Shown here: positions 5,990-6,198 of the stretch, piece by piece
Numbering within the stretch: position 1 is the stretch's first letter
Layout: the number at the start of each line of letters is the position of its first letter
Origin: Candidatus Latescibacterota bacterium
Lineage (GTDB): Bacteria > Latescibacterota > UBA2968 > UBA8231
NCBI GenBank assembly: GCA_003529325.1
Contig: DPVW01000250.1
Coordinates: 1 to 6,198 of the forward strand
Direction of reading: 5' to 3'
Length of the DNA stretch: 6,198 nt
The notes under the pieces: model-generated
What the model saw: the letters and a program-made list of their open reading frames with translations, nothing else
The model's database searches: none
What the model was told of the DNA's origin: nothing
Translations under genes and position numbers: made by a program

Positions 5990-6198
5990 TCAGCTGACTC
6001 GGCGAGCCTCGCTGCGTTTGCGGCGGGCGGACTCTTCGCCCTTCACCTCGCCCATCTCTTTTTTCAACCGGGTCATTTTCTTATCGAGCCTCGATTTCTT
6101 TTTGTCCAGCAGCATCTTGTTCTTCGCACCGACGGACTTCTGCCCCTGCGCGCCCTTCAAGCGGCCCAATGCTTCGGCCTTGACTTGGGACACTTGAT
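5990..6198 (-). CDS. Lys/Arg-rich heptad-repeat protein, C-terminal part (cut by window edge)
   Basis: The frame is open from the right window edge to a TGA at 5992-5990. A GTG at 6193 could start a 67-residue protein, but the frame continues upstream of it with no visible ribosome site, so a longer gene entering from outside is likelier. The visible 67 residues are strongly basic: 14 Lys and 8 Arg against 6 Glu and 2 Asp. They contain three consecutive heptads beginning with Leu: LDKKKSR, LDKKMTR and LKKEMGE (6109 down to 6047), which suggest a helical or coiled-coil segment that could bind nucleic acid or ribosomes. No family is recognised. The gene is convergent with the operon and shares its terminator. 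A chance frame is possible because the stretch is short, but the periodic repeat and the placement before the T-rich side of the terminator favour a real gene. Confidence 0.6.
   Translation of the reverse strand, partial: QVSQVKAEALGRLKGAQGQKSVGAKNKMLLDKKKSRLDKKMTRLKKEMGEVKGEESARRKRSEARRVS

Overview
The window is about 6.2 kb of dense, fairly GC-rich bacterial DNA. It holds one five-gene operon on the + strand, flanked by two genes on the - strand that run off the window at each end. The lineage cannot be named from the sequence. A lipoprotein signal with a lipobox on an FKBP-type foldase points to a diderm (Gram-negative type) bacterium. The mix of a Gfo/Idh/MocA oxidoreductase, a sugar-isomerase-like TIM barrel, a cupin and a DUF3500 protein resembles environmental heterotrophs rich in carbohydrate metabolism; that placement is inference.

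Layout: (1) 1-308, - strand, is the N-terminal 102 codons of a Gfo/Idh/MocA NAD(P)-dependent oxidoreductase. (2) 309-423 is a divergent intergenic region with a weak sigma70-like promoter candidate for the + strand operon. (3) 424-1185 is a cupin protein. (4) 1182-2153 is a DUF3500 protein. (5) 2150-4366 is a GH13 (alpha-amylase superfamily) enzyme with a full catalytic triad but an unusual conserved region I. (6) 4377-5087 is an FKBP-type peptidyl-prolyl isomerase lipoprotein. (7) 5097-5906 is a sugar phosphate isomerase/epimerase-like TIM barrel protein. (8) 5926-5964 is a strong hairpin terminator that probably works in both directions, followed by a perfect 15-nt palindrome. (9) 5990-6198, - strand, is the C-terminal part of a Lys/Arg-rich protein with heptad repeats.

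The five + strand genes are very tightly packed: 4-nt overlaps (ATGA, then TTGA) join the first three, and gaps of about 10 nt separate the last three. They almost certainly form one transcription unit ending at the 5926-5964 terminator. The content suggests carbohydrate processing: a GH13 enzyme acting on alpha-glucosides, a TIM-barrel isomerase/epimerase, a metal-binding cupin, and a divergent sugar-type dehydrogenase. The substrate and the role of the DUF3500 protein cannot be read from the sequence. The least ordinary features are the translational coupling of DUF3500 to a GlgE-like, divergent GH13 enzyme, and the presence of an exported foldase lipoprotein between genes whose products show no export signal.
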